A stretch of DNA of 33,456 nucleotides, from the NCBI GenBank assembly GCA_004321715.1, contig SGYN01000019.1, forward strand, positions 1 to 33,456, read 5' to 3'. Shown in pieces: positions 24,964-33,011 of this stretch. This DNA is from a bacterium. Its GTDB lineage: Bacteria > Fidelibacterota > Marinisomatia > Marinisomatales > TCS55. Both the position numbers and the translations under genes were made by a program. Under the pieces are notes generated by a model. It ran no database searches and was not told the DNA's origin. It saw nothing but the letters and a program-made list of their open reading frames with translations. Within the stretch, counting starts at the first letter, position 1. Each line of letters opens with the position of its first letter.

Positions 24964-25923
24964 TTAACCAATCTCTGATTTAATTATTCTTGTTCCTGCT
25001 TTACCATGGATAGCATCTGTTATTGAAGGGATAGAAGTAATAATTACTTTTTCTCCATAGTGCTTGAGAAAATACAATGCAGCCCTAATTTTTGGGGCCA
25101 TACTTCCTTTTTTAAACTCTCCATCATGTAAGTATTGTTCTGCTTCCAGGGTTGTCATTTGTGAAATTGCTTTTTGACCTTCTTTTTTGAATCGCAAATA
25201 TACGTAATCTATATCGGTTATTATCCATAGTTCTTGCGCTCGAATTACGCGACCAAGTTTCGCAGCAGTTAAATCTTTATCAATAACGGCATCGATACCC
25301 TTTAATCGGTAATTTTTATCATTAAATACAGGGATACCTCCACCACCTGCAGCCAGTACAATAGTTCCTCTATCCACTAGAGCCTTGATGCTCTTTCCAT
25401 GCATGACATAATGAGGAAGTGGACTAGGAACAACGCGTCTCCACTCACCGGGGTTTTGTTCTGCAATATCCCATCCTAATTTATTTGCATACGATTTTGC
25501 AGTTTGTTCTGAATATGTTTTACCAACAAACTTTGTAGGGTCTGAAATTGCTGGGTCCTGTTCATCAATTCGTACTTGAGTAACCAATGTTACTACTTCT
25601 CGATCAATCTTAAATGTTCGAAGTTTGTTTTGCAATGATTGTTGAATCATATATCCAATGGTTCCTTGGGTTGCTGCAACGCAAAGTCCTAGCGGGAGGG
25701 GAGGGACCTCTTCATGTGTTAGATCCATTCGTAATAATTCATTACCAACCTGCGGTCCATTGCCATGGGTAATACAAATATTGTTCTTTATTTTAATAAA
25801 CTCCATAATACCATTTAGACTTTGCCTGGTTCTTTCAAACTGTTCTTTTATTGTGCCAGTTTGATCCTTTGGAGAAAGGGCATTACCTCCTAAGGCAAGC
25901 ATGATGGATTTATTGGATGTCAT
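24964..25923 (-). CDS. arcC: Carbamate kinase
   Basis: Transfers phosphate from carbamoyl phosphate to ADP, releasing ammonia and CO2: the ATP-yielding step of arginine deiminase catabolism. Amino-acid-kinase fold with LALGGNALSP (9-18), ITHGNGPQVGNELLRM, the AAGGGGIPV loop, KGIDAVIDKDLTAAKLG and the end FKKGSMAPKIRAALYFL. The ATG at 25923 overlaps the arcA stop (ATGA) and gives 319 residues. An ATG at 25950 would add nine residues lying inside arcA. Context with the deiminase supports catabolic rather than biosynthetic use. Confidence 0.95.
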   Translation of the reverse strand: MTSNKSIMLALGGNALSPKDQTGTIKEQFERTRQSLNGIMEFIKIKNNICITHGNGPQVGNELLRMDLTHEEVPPLPLGLCVAATQGTIGYMIQQSLQNKLRTFKIDREVVTLVTQVRIDEQDPAISDPTKFVGKTYSEQTAKSYANKLGWDIAEQNPGEWRRVVPSPLPHYVMHGKSIKALVDRGTIVLAAGGGGIPVFNDKNYRLKGIDAVIDKDLTAAKLGRVIRAQELWIITDIDYVYLRFKKEGQKAISQMTTLEAEQYLHDGEFKKGSMAPKIRAALYFLKHYGEKVIITSIPSITDAIHGKAGTRIIKSEIG

Positions 25924-27203
25924 GATCGATCCAATGGCATTGTTAGACATCGTGGACCACCACGACCACGTGGTAATTCAGAGCTCGAAATAGTAATAAG
26001 TATCTTACCATCACTAGCAATATATTTCTTTGAATCTGTTATAAAATCCTTTGCAGATATTTTTTCATAACCAGCTTCTTGCAGGGCATGGGAAGTTTCA
26101 TGATTTCTTGAATAGGAAATTATTTTACCTGGGGCAAGGGCGAATGCATTTGCACCGTCTGACCACTGTTCCCGTTCTTGATGAACAGGTTCATCTCCAC
26201 CACAATGTATTGCTTGAAAATTATATCCATAGTCTTTGAAACAATTTGATAAGGACTGCTGAATTGGATTGATATCAAAAATAGATTTTCCTGCTTCGAT
26301 ATAATAGGTTTGAATAGTATGATCATTAATTTCTTTATCATTATACAAAGGAGGAAAAACAATAATTTCATCTTTACTTATTCTGCTGAAAAGTGTATCC
26401 AGATGCATCATACTGCGTGTCTTTGGTAAATCTATTACAAGCACACGTTTAAATCCTTCGCCAAATGTTAAAGGCAGAATTGCTTCAATAGATTCTTTCG
26501 AATTCCTTTCGCTAAGCCCGATCAACAATGTCTCATCATCTAAGACAATACAATCACCACCTTCCAAAAACAAATCAGGACATACTTCATGGAAGTTTAA
26601 TTTTGTGAAATCCGAAAAAAGTGGGTGGGTCTTTGCAATATGGCTCATCAGTAGCATTTCTCTTTGTCTGGCAGGCCATTTTCCCCACGTCAATACGAGT
26701 GCCTTATTCAAGGCTACTGCTATATCACGAGTGAAAATTAAATTTGGCAATGGCCATTTAAATACATTGCTAATTTCAGGTGTTGTAATTCTTCCTGAAA
26801 GTAATGTGGTTGCAAAATCAGCAACTTCCATATCCAACACATAATTCGTATCTATAAAATTATCTGTACCATATAATTCTTTATCTAACTGGCAACATTT
26901 ACTGAATAATTCTTCTCGTTGTTCAGGAGTTTTAATGATATCTAATAGAAGGTGTACAAATTGGTAGGTATTGCTAGAACCAGTAAAAGCAAGAAGAACT
27001 TGTTCAAGCTCAGAATGTTCATCGGTCATTCTTCCAGGTGAAATGATATCGTCAAAAAGAAGATAGTCTGGGTTTTGGACTAGTTTTCCATCTTCATCTG
27101 CAACCCATTCCCGGGTATTTTTTGGTAGAGTGAAATTGTGTTCCGTTCCAGGTGAATGAATAACTACCTGGCGAATGAAGTCAATTTCTGATTGTACCGC
27201 CAT
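25920..27203 (-). CDS. arcA: Arginine deiminase family protein
   Basis: Predicted to hydrolyse arginine to citrulline and ammonia. All guanidine-modifying residues are present: Asp160 in NLIFTRD, Glu214 in FLEGGD, His267 and Asp269 in MMHLDT, Arg414 and the nucleophile Cys419 in PRGRGGPRCLTMPL, plus HCGGDEPVHQEREQWSDGANAFAL. The segment after FTRD (IAVALNKALVLTWGKWPARQREML) departs from the classical FTRDPF form, so it belongs to a divergent branch. A related amidinotransferase activity is possible, though the neighbouring carbamate kinase favours deiminase. 427 residues. It lies three bases after pruA and overlaps arcC. No ornithine carbamoyltransferase is nearby. Confidence 0.85.
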   Translation of the reverse strand: MAVQSEIDFIRQVVIHSPGTEHNFTLPKNTREWVADEDGKLVQNPDYLLFDDIISPGRMTDEHSELEQVLLAFTGSSNTYQFVHLLLDIIKTPEQREELFSKCCQLDKELYGTDNFIDTNYVLDMEVADFATTLLSGRITTPEISNVFKWPLPNLIFTRDIAVALNKALVLTWGKWPARQREMLLMSHIAKTHPLFSDFTKLNFHEVCPDLFLEGGDCIVLDDETLLIGLSERNSKESIEAILPLTFGEGFKRVLVIDLPKTRSMMHLDTLFSRISKDEIIVFPPLYNDKEINDHTIQTYYIEAGKSIFDINPIQQSLSNCFKDYGYNFQAIHCGGDEPVHQEREQWSDGANAFALAPGKIISYSRNHETSHALQEAGYEKISAKDFITDSKKYIASDGKILITISSSELPRGRGGPRCLTMPLDRS

Positions 27204-27206
27204 GGA

Positions 27207-28829
27207 TTATTTTTCTTCTAAAAATGGGTAACGATAATCTGTAGGCGGATCAAAGTTCTCTTTAACCGTTCGTTGTGAAACCCATCGTGCTAAATTAAAC
27301 ATGGAACCAGCCTTATCATTTGTTCCTGAGGCACGACTTCCACCAAATGGTTGCTGTCCAACAACGGCTCCTGTTGGTTTATCATTTATATAGAAGTTTC
27401 CAGCGGCATGTCGAAGTAGGGAGGAAGCCTCTGCAATTGCATGTGTATCGGTTGCCATCACACAACCTGTGAGGGCATACGGTGATGTAGAGTCAACTAG
27501 TTCAAGCGTTTGTTTCCACTCCGAAGGATCATAAAGATAAATGGTAAGCACGGGCCCAAAAATTTCTTCACACATAGTCCGAAACTTTGGGTTTGTTGTA
27601 AGGATAATTGTTGGTTCAATAAAATACCCAATGGAGTCATCACAGGTGCCTCCAAAGATAATTTCTGCATCATCTGAACCGGACGCATCATCAATAAAAT
27701 CTTTGATAGAATCAAATGCGCTTTTATCTATCACCGCATTAACAAAATTAGTGAAATCACTAGGGTCTCCCATAGTTATTGTAGACATTTCTTTCTGCAA
27801 GTCTTCTTTAATATTTGACCAAACTGTAGAAGGGATATAGGCTCTAGACATAGCAGAGCATTTTTGGCCCTGATACTCAAATGCACCACGAACCATCGCG
27901 GTCACAAGGGCATCTTGATTGACGGACTCATGAGCAATACAAAAATCTTTACCACCTGTCTCACCTACAATACGTGGATAGGTTGCATATTGTTTGATAT
28001 TGCCTCCAATATGTTCCCACATATTCTGAAACACAGACGTAGATCCCGTAAAGTGGACGCCAGCAAGATTTGGGTGATCCATCACTAATGGACCAACTAC
28101 AGATCCTCTTCCTGGAATAAAGTTGATAACACCATCTGGCAGTCCGGCTTCTTTAAAAAGCTTCATAATAAAATATGCTGGGTATACGGTGCTACTAGCA
28201 GGTTTCCAAATGGCAACATTACCCATAAGCGCAGGAGCAGATGGTAAATTTGCTGCGATACTAGTAAAATTGAAGGGGGTTACTGCAAAAACAAACCCCT
28301 CTAATGGGCGGTGTTCCATGGAATTCTTAGTAGGCTCAGGTGAATACATTGGTTGATGATTGTATAATTCTTGTGCAAACCAACAATTAAAGTTCCAGAA
28401 GTCAATTAATTCGCAAGCAGCATCGATTTCTGCCTGAAACACATTTTTGCTCATATTGAGCATAGTTGCTGCATTAATGGTGTCACGATACGGCCCAGTA
28501 AGTAATTCTGCCATTTTAAGGAAAATAGCAGCACGTTCTTGTAATGGGGTCGTGGACCATTGTTTCCAGGCAACTTGAGCAGATTCAATCGCTTGCGTTA
28601 CTTCTTTTTCTCCTGCTTGATGAAAGGTTGCTAATACATGATCATGATTATGGGGCATGATACATTTTCCGGTATCACCAGTACGAACTTCTTTTCCACC
28701 AATAATAAGTGGAATTTCAATTTCTTGTTGGCTGAGTTCTGCAAGTTTTTCTTTTAAGCTTGCTTTTTCCGATGAACCGGATTCATAATTACGAATTGGT
28801 TCATTTACAGGTTTTGGTATATTGCTCAT
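27207..28829 (-). CDS. pruA: L-glutamate gamma-semialdehyde (P5C) dehydrogenase
   Basis: Oxidises glutamate semialdehyde, from proline or from arginine via ornithine, to glutamate with NAD. Aldehyde dehydrogenase fold with catalytic Glu290 in RIVGETGGKD and Cys324 in GQKCSAMSRAY. The N-terminal NEPIRNYESGSSEKASLKEKL and the EHRPLEGFVFAVTPFNFTSIAANLP segment point to the 530-540-residue type shared by eukaryotic ALDH4A1 and Bacteroidetes. It is a stand-alone dehydrogenase, not a PutA fusion; no proline dehydrogenase is in the window. First gene of the arginine/TCA run. Confidence 0.95.
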   Translation of the reverse strand: MSNIPKPVNEPIRNYESGSSEKASLKEKLAELSQQEIEIPLIIGGKEVRTGDTGKCIMPHNHDHVLATFHQAGEKEVTQAIESAQVAWKQWSTTPLQERAAIFLKMAELLTGPYRDTINAATMLNMSKNVFQAEIDAACELIDFWNFNCWFAQELYNHQPMYSPEPTKNSMEHRPLEGFVFAVTPFNFTSIAANLPSAPALMGNVAIWKPASSTVYPAYFIMKLFKEAGLPDGVINFIPGRGSVVGPLVMDHPNLAGVHFTGSTSVFQNMWEHIGGNIKQYATYPRIVGETGGKDFCIAHESVNQDALVTAMVRGAFEYQGQKCSAMSRAYIPSTVWSNIKEDLQKEMSTITMGDPSDFTNFVNAVIDKSAFDSIKDFIDDASGSDDAEIIFGGTCDDSIGYFIEPTIILTTNPKFRTMCEEIFGPVLTIYLYDPSEWKQTLELVDSTSPYALTGCVMATDTHAIAEASSLLRHAAGNFYINDKPTGAVVGQQPFGGSRASGTNDKAGSMFNLARWVSQRTVKENFDPPTDYRYPFLEEK

Positions 28830-28840
28830 GAAGTTTCCAG

Positions 28841-28868
28841 TATATATTAATTGATTAATTGATGTCAG
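28841..28868 (-). promoter_or_regulatory. Candidate pruA promoter with tandem 8-bp repeat in its spacer
   Basis: On the minus strand CTGACA (28863-28868) and TATATA (28841-28846) are separated by 16 bp. That spacer is exactly two copies of an 8-mer, written TTAATTGA on the plus strand (28847-28854 and 28855-28862). The layout resembles an operator between -35 and -10. A caveat is that the start site would lie only about five bases from the pruA ATG, so the transcript would be almost leaderless. Confidence 0.3.
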
Positions 28869-28973
28869 AAGTTAACGGCATCGTAGCCATTGATCAAGCA
28901 AGCTATAAATCAATGAAAGAAATATCCAAAATAATATATATGGGAAATTCAATAATAATAGTATTCTCATACT

Positions 28974-30452
28974 ATGAAAAGACCACCACCACGTAATAAT
29001 ATACTCACTTTACCTATGCATCAGTTGATTAGTAAAATCAACAATAAGGAAGTTTCTTCCCAAGAATTATTCGAAATACAACTGGAACATATCTCCAAAC
29101 ATAATCCATCCATTAATTCAGTTGTTACAATTGATGAAGAACTAGCCCTTAAAAAAACAAAGGAAGCAGATAATGCTTTGCAAAAAGGGGAGAGTTGGGG
29201 ACCATTACATGGCTTACCAATTACCCTAAAAGATGCATATGAAGTAAAAGGGATTACTAGTACAGGCGGTTCTTCGAAATGGAAAGGCCATATTCCCACT
29301 AGCAATGCTGTAGTTGCAGATCGTTTGCAGCAAGCAGGAGCAATCGTATTTGGCAAAACAAACGTCCCAGTTTTATCTGGAGACTGGCAGAGCTTTAATG
29401 AACTATTTGGAATAACCAACAACCCGTGGAATTTGAACAAAACACCTGGCGGCTCATCGGGAGGTTCTGCTGCAACCGTTTCTATGGGCTTTTCTTCATT
29501 GGAAGTTGGAAGTGATATTGGTGGATCGGTACGTGTACCTGCGCACTTTTGTGGAGTGTATGGTCTGAAGCCAAGTTATGGATTAATCCCCTTGTTGGGC
29601 CATATTCCACCACCACCAGGATTATTAAGTCATCAGGATACACTTTCTGTGGCAGGACCTATTGCACGAAGTCCCAAAGATATTCAGATTGCACTTTCTG
29701 TTTTAGCAGGATCGAGTCCCTTGGAGCAAAAAGGATGGAAGTTGGATTTGCCTCCGGCAAGACATCAAAAAATCAAAGATTTTCGTGTAGCTATATGGCC
29801 CAATGATCCTTTTTGTACTGTGGAGAATGCAATATCGGATGCGATAGAAGAATTTGCGAACCAAATTGGAAAATTAGGTGCATCGGTACACGAGAAAAAC
29901 CCTGGTGTAAGTCTTCAAATCAATGATGATATCTACTGGAATATGTCTACCCCTATTATTGCCAGCGGATTTCCGAAATCTACAATGGACAAAATGAAAG
30001 AATTATTACGAAATAGTGACCCTACTGACACCAGCCCTCGTGTGCGTCTGGCTCGTGCAGCTCTATTGAAGCACAAGTCCTGGTTGTCGTATAACGAAGG
30101 GCGATTGCGAATTAAAGCAATGTGGGAAGAATTTTTTACCTCATTTGATGTGCTTATATGTCCAGTGGTTTTTACGACAGCATTTGATCATAATCATGAA
30201 CCAGATATGTACAATCGCACCATTACTGTAGATGGAGTTGACAGGCGCTATTTAGAATTACCCGCATGGCCAAGTGTTGCCACGGTACCTCAATTACCTT
30301 CTCTGGCTATTCCCATAGGAACAAATGTTGACGGCCTGCCTATTGGTGTTCAGGTTATTGGTCCATATTTGGAAGATTATACACCCATTGCATTTGCACA
30401 GGCGATTGAAGGACTTTGTAGCGGTTACAGTCCACCAGCTATTGTTCAGTAG
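28974..30452 (+). CDS. Amidase-signature family hydrolase
   Basis: Hydrolyses a C-N amide bond; the substrate is not predictable. The Ser-cisSer-Lys triad is complete with standard spacing: Lys86 in LPITLKDAYEVKG, Ser161 in TPGGSSGGSAATVS and Ser185 in GSDIGGSVRVPAHFCGVYGLKPS. 492 residues, no signal peptide. The length and the lack of a neighbouring gatB or gatC make a stand-alone amidase more likely than the GatA subunit of the tRNA amidotransferase. It is divergent from pruA across a 144-base gap, so co-regulation with arginine catabolism is possible but unproven. An ATG at residue 15 is an alternative start. Confidence 0.9.
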   Translation: MKRPPPRNNILTLPMHQLISKINNKEVSSQELFEIQLEHISKHNPSINSVVTIDEELALKKTKEADNALQKGESWGPLHGLPITLKDAYEVKGITSTGGSSKWKGHIPTSNAVVADRLQQAGAIVFGKTNVPVLSGDWQSFNELFGITNNPWNLNKTPGGSSGGSAATVSMGFSSLEVGSDIGGSVRVPAHFCGVYGLKPSYGLIPLLGHIPPPPGLLSHQDTLSVAGPIARSPKDIQIALSVLAGSSPLEQKGWKLDLPPARHQKIKDFRVAIWPNDPFCTVENAISDAIEEFANQIGKLGASVHEKNPGVSLQINDDIYWNMSTPIIASGFPKSTMDKMKELLRNSDPTDTSPRVRLARAALLKHKSWLSYNEGRLRIKAMWEEFFTSFDVLICPVVFTTAFDHNHEPDMYNRTITVDGVDRRYLELPAWPSVATVPQLPSLAIPIGTNVDGLPIGVQVIGPYLEDYTPIAFAQAIEGLCSGYSPPAIVQ

Positions 30453-30483
30453 AAATAATTATATAATTCACGTAATTTCTTTT

Positions 30484-30699
30484 ATGCCAATGTATGACTA
30501 TGAATGCGCTCATTGTGGGCATTTGTTTGAGGAGCTCGTGTTTTCAAGCTCGGAAGCTGATACAAAAATTAGTTGTCCTGAGTGCAACAAGCAGGAAGCA
30601 AAAAGACAACTGTCGGCTCCCGCAGTTGCGGTGGGTGGGGGAAGCTTTGACGCGGCCTGCGAACAACCGGGATGTAGTACCCCAGCCGGATTTACGTGA
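30484..30699 (+). CDS. FmdB-like zinc-ribbon protein
   Basis: Small protein of 71 residues with the FmdB/CxxC_CxxC_SSSS ribbon: MPMYDYECAHCGHLFEEL followed by ISCPECNKQEAKRQLSAPAV. The Cys8/Cys11 and Cys35/Cys38 pairs likely bind zinc. The tail is Gly-rich and contains a further pair of cysteines. Role unknown; members are often called putative regulatory proteins. The ATG at 30484 is the family start; the longer open frame from 30325 would lie within the amidase. It is 31 bases after the amidase and probably co-transcribed. Confidence 0.88.
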   Translation: MPMYDYECAHCGHLFEELVFSSSEADTKISCPECNKQEAKRQLSAPAVAVGGGSFDAACEQPGCSTPAGFT

Positions 30700-30708
30700 G
30701 CAAATTAA

Positions 30709-30727
30709 TTTCTGCGGTACGCAGAAA
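30709..30727. terminator. Perfect hairpin between convergent fmdB-like gene and dusB
   Basis: TTTCTGCG (30709-30716) pairs with CGCAGAAA (30720-30727) over a three-base loop. It fills the 30-base gap between two converging stop codons. No T-run follows on either strand, so it may be a weak bidirectional terminator or a 3'-end stabilising hairpin. Confidence 0.5.
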
Positions 30728-30729
30728 CC

Positions 30730-31722
30730 CTAAGCGCTTTCTTTAAGATATACACCCAAATTTCTCATTACATCCTCAAGAATTTCTTCCATAGCATTTT
30801 TATCTTTTGCTGTGACCAACTGCTTTCGTAATGTAGCTGCACCCTTAAAGTTTTTGATATACCATCCAAAATGCTTGCGCATATTGTTGGATCCAACAAT
30901 GGGCCCCTTCGATTCTACCAAAAGAGCAAAATGCCTGGAACAAGTCTCCAATCGTTCTTGTATCGTTGGTTCATCGGCTAAGGACCCCTCCCTAAGGAAT
31001 GCAGAAAGTTGATGGAATATCCATGGGTTGCCCAATGCGGCACGCCCAACCATAACCGCATCACATCCTGTTTCCATAAACATTCGCCGGGCATCTTGGG
31101 GCGTATGAATGTCTCCATTTCCAATTACAGGTATTGAAACTGATTGTTTAAGTAACCGTATTAAATTCCAATCTGATAGACCTTTATAGCTTTGCTTAGT
31201 TGTTCTTGGGTGCAACGCAATAGCTTTCACTCCGTGCGCTTCCAATCGTGGTCCTACTTCTGGTACTACAATGGATTTTGCATCCCATCCAGACCGCATT
31301 TTTACAGTTACGGGAACTTCTGGAACTGCTTCTACTACGGCAATCGTACTATCATCCATTAAGCATAAATCGCGAAGCGCAGCAGAGCCAGCCCCTTTTT
31401 TGGTTACTTTTGGAACAGGACATCCATAGTTAATATCAATTAGATCTGGCTGAAACATATCCACCACCAATCGCGCAGCTTTTCCCATTACTTCTGGATC
31501 ATCTCCAAATATCTGTATACCAATAGGTCGTTCAAATTCGGTGAAACGAATCATATTTAGTGTTTTTTCATTTTTACGGATGATTCCATGGGCAGAAACA
31601 AATTCAGAATACACCATCCCGGCTCCTTGTTCCTTGCAAAGTATCCGAAATGAATAATCAGTAACGCCAGCCATTGGTGCCAAAAAAACGGGGTTGGTGA
31701 TATGTAATGATCCAATATGCAT
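30730..31722 (-). CDS. dusB: tRNA-dihydrouridine synthase
   Basis: FMN-dependent reduction of uridine to dihydrouridine in tRNA. TIM-barrel start VFLAPMAGVTDYSFRILCKEQGAGMVYSEFVSA, GIQIFGDDPEVMGKAA, the catalytic Cys101 in DINYGCPVPKVTKKGAGSALLRD-like context (here SAALRD), ALHPRTTKQSYKG, and the FMN phosphate loop IPVIGNGDIHTP with VMVGRAALGNPWIF. The C-terminal helical domain (RKHFGWYIKNFKG-like) is present. 330 residues fits the DusB subgroup. Single gene, divergent from the next cluster. Confidence 0.95.
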   Translation of the reverse strand: MHIGSLHITNPVFLAPMAGVTDYSFRILCKEQGAGMVYSEFVSAHGIIRKNEKTLNMIRFTEFERPIGIQIFGDDPEVMGKAARLVVDMFQPDLIDINYGCPVPKVTKKGAGSAALRDLCLMDDSTIAVVEAVPEVPVTVKMRSGWDAKSIVVPEVGPRLEAHGVKAIALHPRTTKQSYKGLSDWNLIRLLKQSVSIPVIGNGDIHTPQDARRMFMETGCDAVMVGRAALGNPWIFHQLSAFLREGSLADEPTIQERLETCSRHFALLVESKGPIVGSNNMRKHFGWYIKNFKGAATLRKQLVTAKDKNAMEEILEDVMRNLGVYLKESA

Positions 31723-31842
31723 TTTATTTCGACATTATTATGTTTATTGTGCGGAAAAACACAGTTATGAAATCTGATTTTTATTAAACAATATTTTATC
31801 TTATCTTCGCCGATTACAATTTATTAAAATAATCAAATAAAA
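31723..31842. other. Divergent intergenic region between dusB and the twin CsgG-like gene
   Basis: This 120-base AT-rich spacer should hold both divergent promoters. On the plus side it has overlapping TATCTT-like hexamers (31796-31807) that share a 13-base string with the region before 9684. No clear -35 box and no strong ribosome binding site precede the GTG at 31843. Confidence 0.3.
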
Positions 31843-32979
31843 GTGAATTATATAAAGCACATCGCAATTATCCTGTTGTTTGTTGTCTGTCTTCCGGCAC
31901 AGGATACACGTCCCACAGTTGCCATATTGGATTTTGAAGGACAGGGAATAAGCGCGCAGGAAGTACAAACCCTTACGGAGCGTATGCGTTCTGAGATTGG
32001 TTCTACGAATGCCATTCGCTTGATTGAGCGAAAAGCCATTGAGAGTATTATGGCAGAGCAGGGCCTTGCGCAATCGGGTTGTGTATCGGATGAATGTGCC
32101 GCAGAAGTAGGGCAGTTATTGGGTGTGCAGTTTATGATTAATGGTACGATTGGAAAACTGGGCGACAAATATACCATTGATGTGAAGATGTTTTCGGTGG
32201 AGACAGGCGAAGCAGAGCGTACTGTAAGCTCCACACATGATGGGGATATTGCAGGTCTATTAACGGAGATGCAGATTTTGGCCTGGGAGATTGTTGGATT
32301 GCAGGCGCCGCAGCGGTTGCGTTTGCAGCGTGGCGGTGAAACAGATAAGCCTACGGTAGCAGTATTGGATTTTGAAGGGCGAGGAATATCCGTTATGGAG
32401 GCCCAAACCTTAACCGATCGATTTACGACATCTATGAGCAGTACGGATCGAGTACAGCTAGTTGAGCGTGGTGTGATGTCAGAAGTATTAGAAGAGCAGG
32501 GCATGACAGGTGCAGAGTGTTCAAGCCAGGAATGTGCTGCCGAGGTAGGTGCGATGCTGGGTGTTCAGTTTATGATTAATGGTGCTATTGGTAAGCTGGG
32601 TGATACATATACCATTGATGTAAAAATGTTTAGTGTTGCTACCGGAGCAGCAGAGAGTATGAAAAGTGTTACCTATGCTGGAAAAGTGGACGGATTGATT
32701 GTGGAGATCGAGTTATTGGCTTGGACCACACTGGGTCTGGATCCACCAAAAAGTTTAATCAAGAAACAACGTCGTTTTGCTGAAGGTGGTCAAATGACGG
32801 ATGGACCTCAAGGAGGCACCAATTGGATGCTATGGGGTGGAATAGGCTTAGCCGTGTTAGGTGGCGCAGCTGTTGCTTTAGGTGGCGGTGATACAGGCGG
32901 AGATATCAGCGGCGGTGGAGACATTAATGGTGGTGGCGGTGGCATTGGAACGCCTCCAACCTTTCCTACGCCTCAATAA
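31843..32979 (+). CDS. Exported protein with two tandem CsgG/LpoB-like domains
   Basis: The GTG start gives a signal peptide (MNYIKHIAIILLFVVCLPAQ, cleavage near 19/20) and no lipobox Cys. Two units follow at residues 24-165 and 170-300, offset by exactly 146 residues. Each has TVAxLDFEGxGIS, a TLTxR helix, VER or IER, a Cys pair (80/85 and 226/231) before AAEVG, and LGVQFMINGxIGKLGDxYTIDVKMFSVxTGxAE. This resembles the anticodon-binding-like fold of CsgG/HfaB and LpoB. Residues 327-347 are a Gly/Ala-rich hydrophobic segment, then a Gly-Asp tail ending PPTFPTPQ. Likely an envelope protein; function unknown. The next gene may start within its stop codon. Confidence 0.8.
   Translation: MNYIKHIAIILLFVVCLPAQDTRPTVAILDFEGQGISAQEVQTLTERMRSEIGSTNAIRLIERKAIESIMAEQGLAQSGCVSDECAAEVGQLLGVQFMINGTIGKLGDKYTIDVKMFSVETGEAERTVSSTHDGDIAGLLTEMQILAWEIVGLQAPQRLRLQRGGETDKPTVAVLDFEGRGISVMEAQTLTDRFTTSMSSTDRVQLVERGVMSEVLEEQGMTGAECSSQECAAEVGAMLGVQFMINGAIGKLGDTYTIDVKMFSVATGAAESMKSVTYAGKVDGLIVEIELLAWTTLGLDPPKSLIKKQRRFAEGGQMTDGPQGGTNWMLWGGIGLAVLGGAAVALGGGDTGGDISGGGDINGGGGGIGTPPTFPTPQ
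31912..32750 (+). repeat. Internal duplication encoding the two CsgG-like units
   Basis: Two copies, about 31912-32349 and 32350-32750, are offset by 438 bases. The best conserved blocks, around 32127-32200 and 32565-32638, are still similar at the DNA level, pointing to intragenic duplication rather than fusion of distant paralogues. The end of the second copy is approximate. Confidence 0.7.
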
Positions 32980-33011
32980 TGAATGGATACCTCGTTAAGA
33001 AACGTATACAA

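Noticed and set aside
29021-29440. Minus-strand open frame of 139 codons within the amidase
   Set aside because: It is opposite the catalytic Lys region of an intact amidase and has no family signature or ribosome binding site.
30494-30733. Second open frame over the FmdB-like gene
   Set aside because: It is a frame-shifted reading of the zinc-ribbon gene; only the frame with paired CxxC motifs is supported.
31848-32504. Long minus-strand open frame of 218 codons opposite the twin CsgG-like gene
   Set aside because: It is antisense to a clearly conserved duplicated coding sequence, has Ser/Cys/Arg-rich nonsense composition and no recognisable motif.
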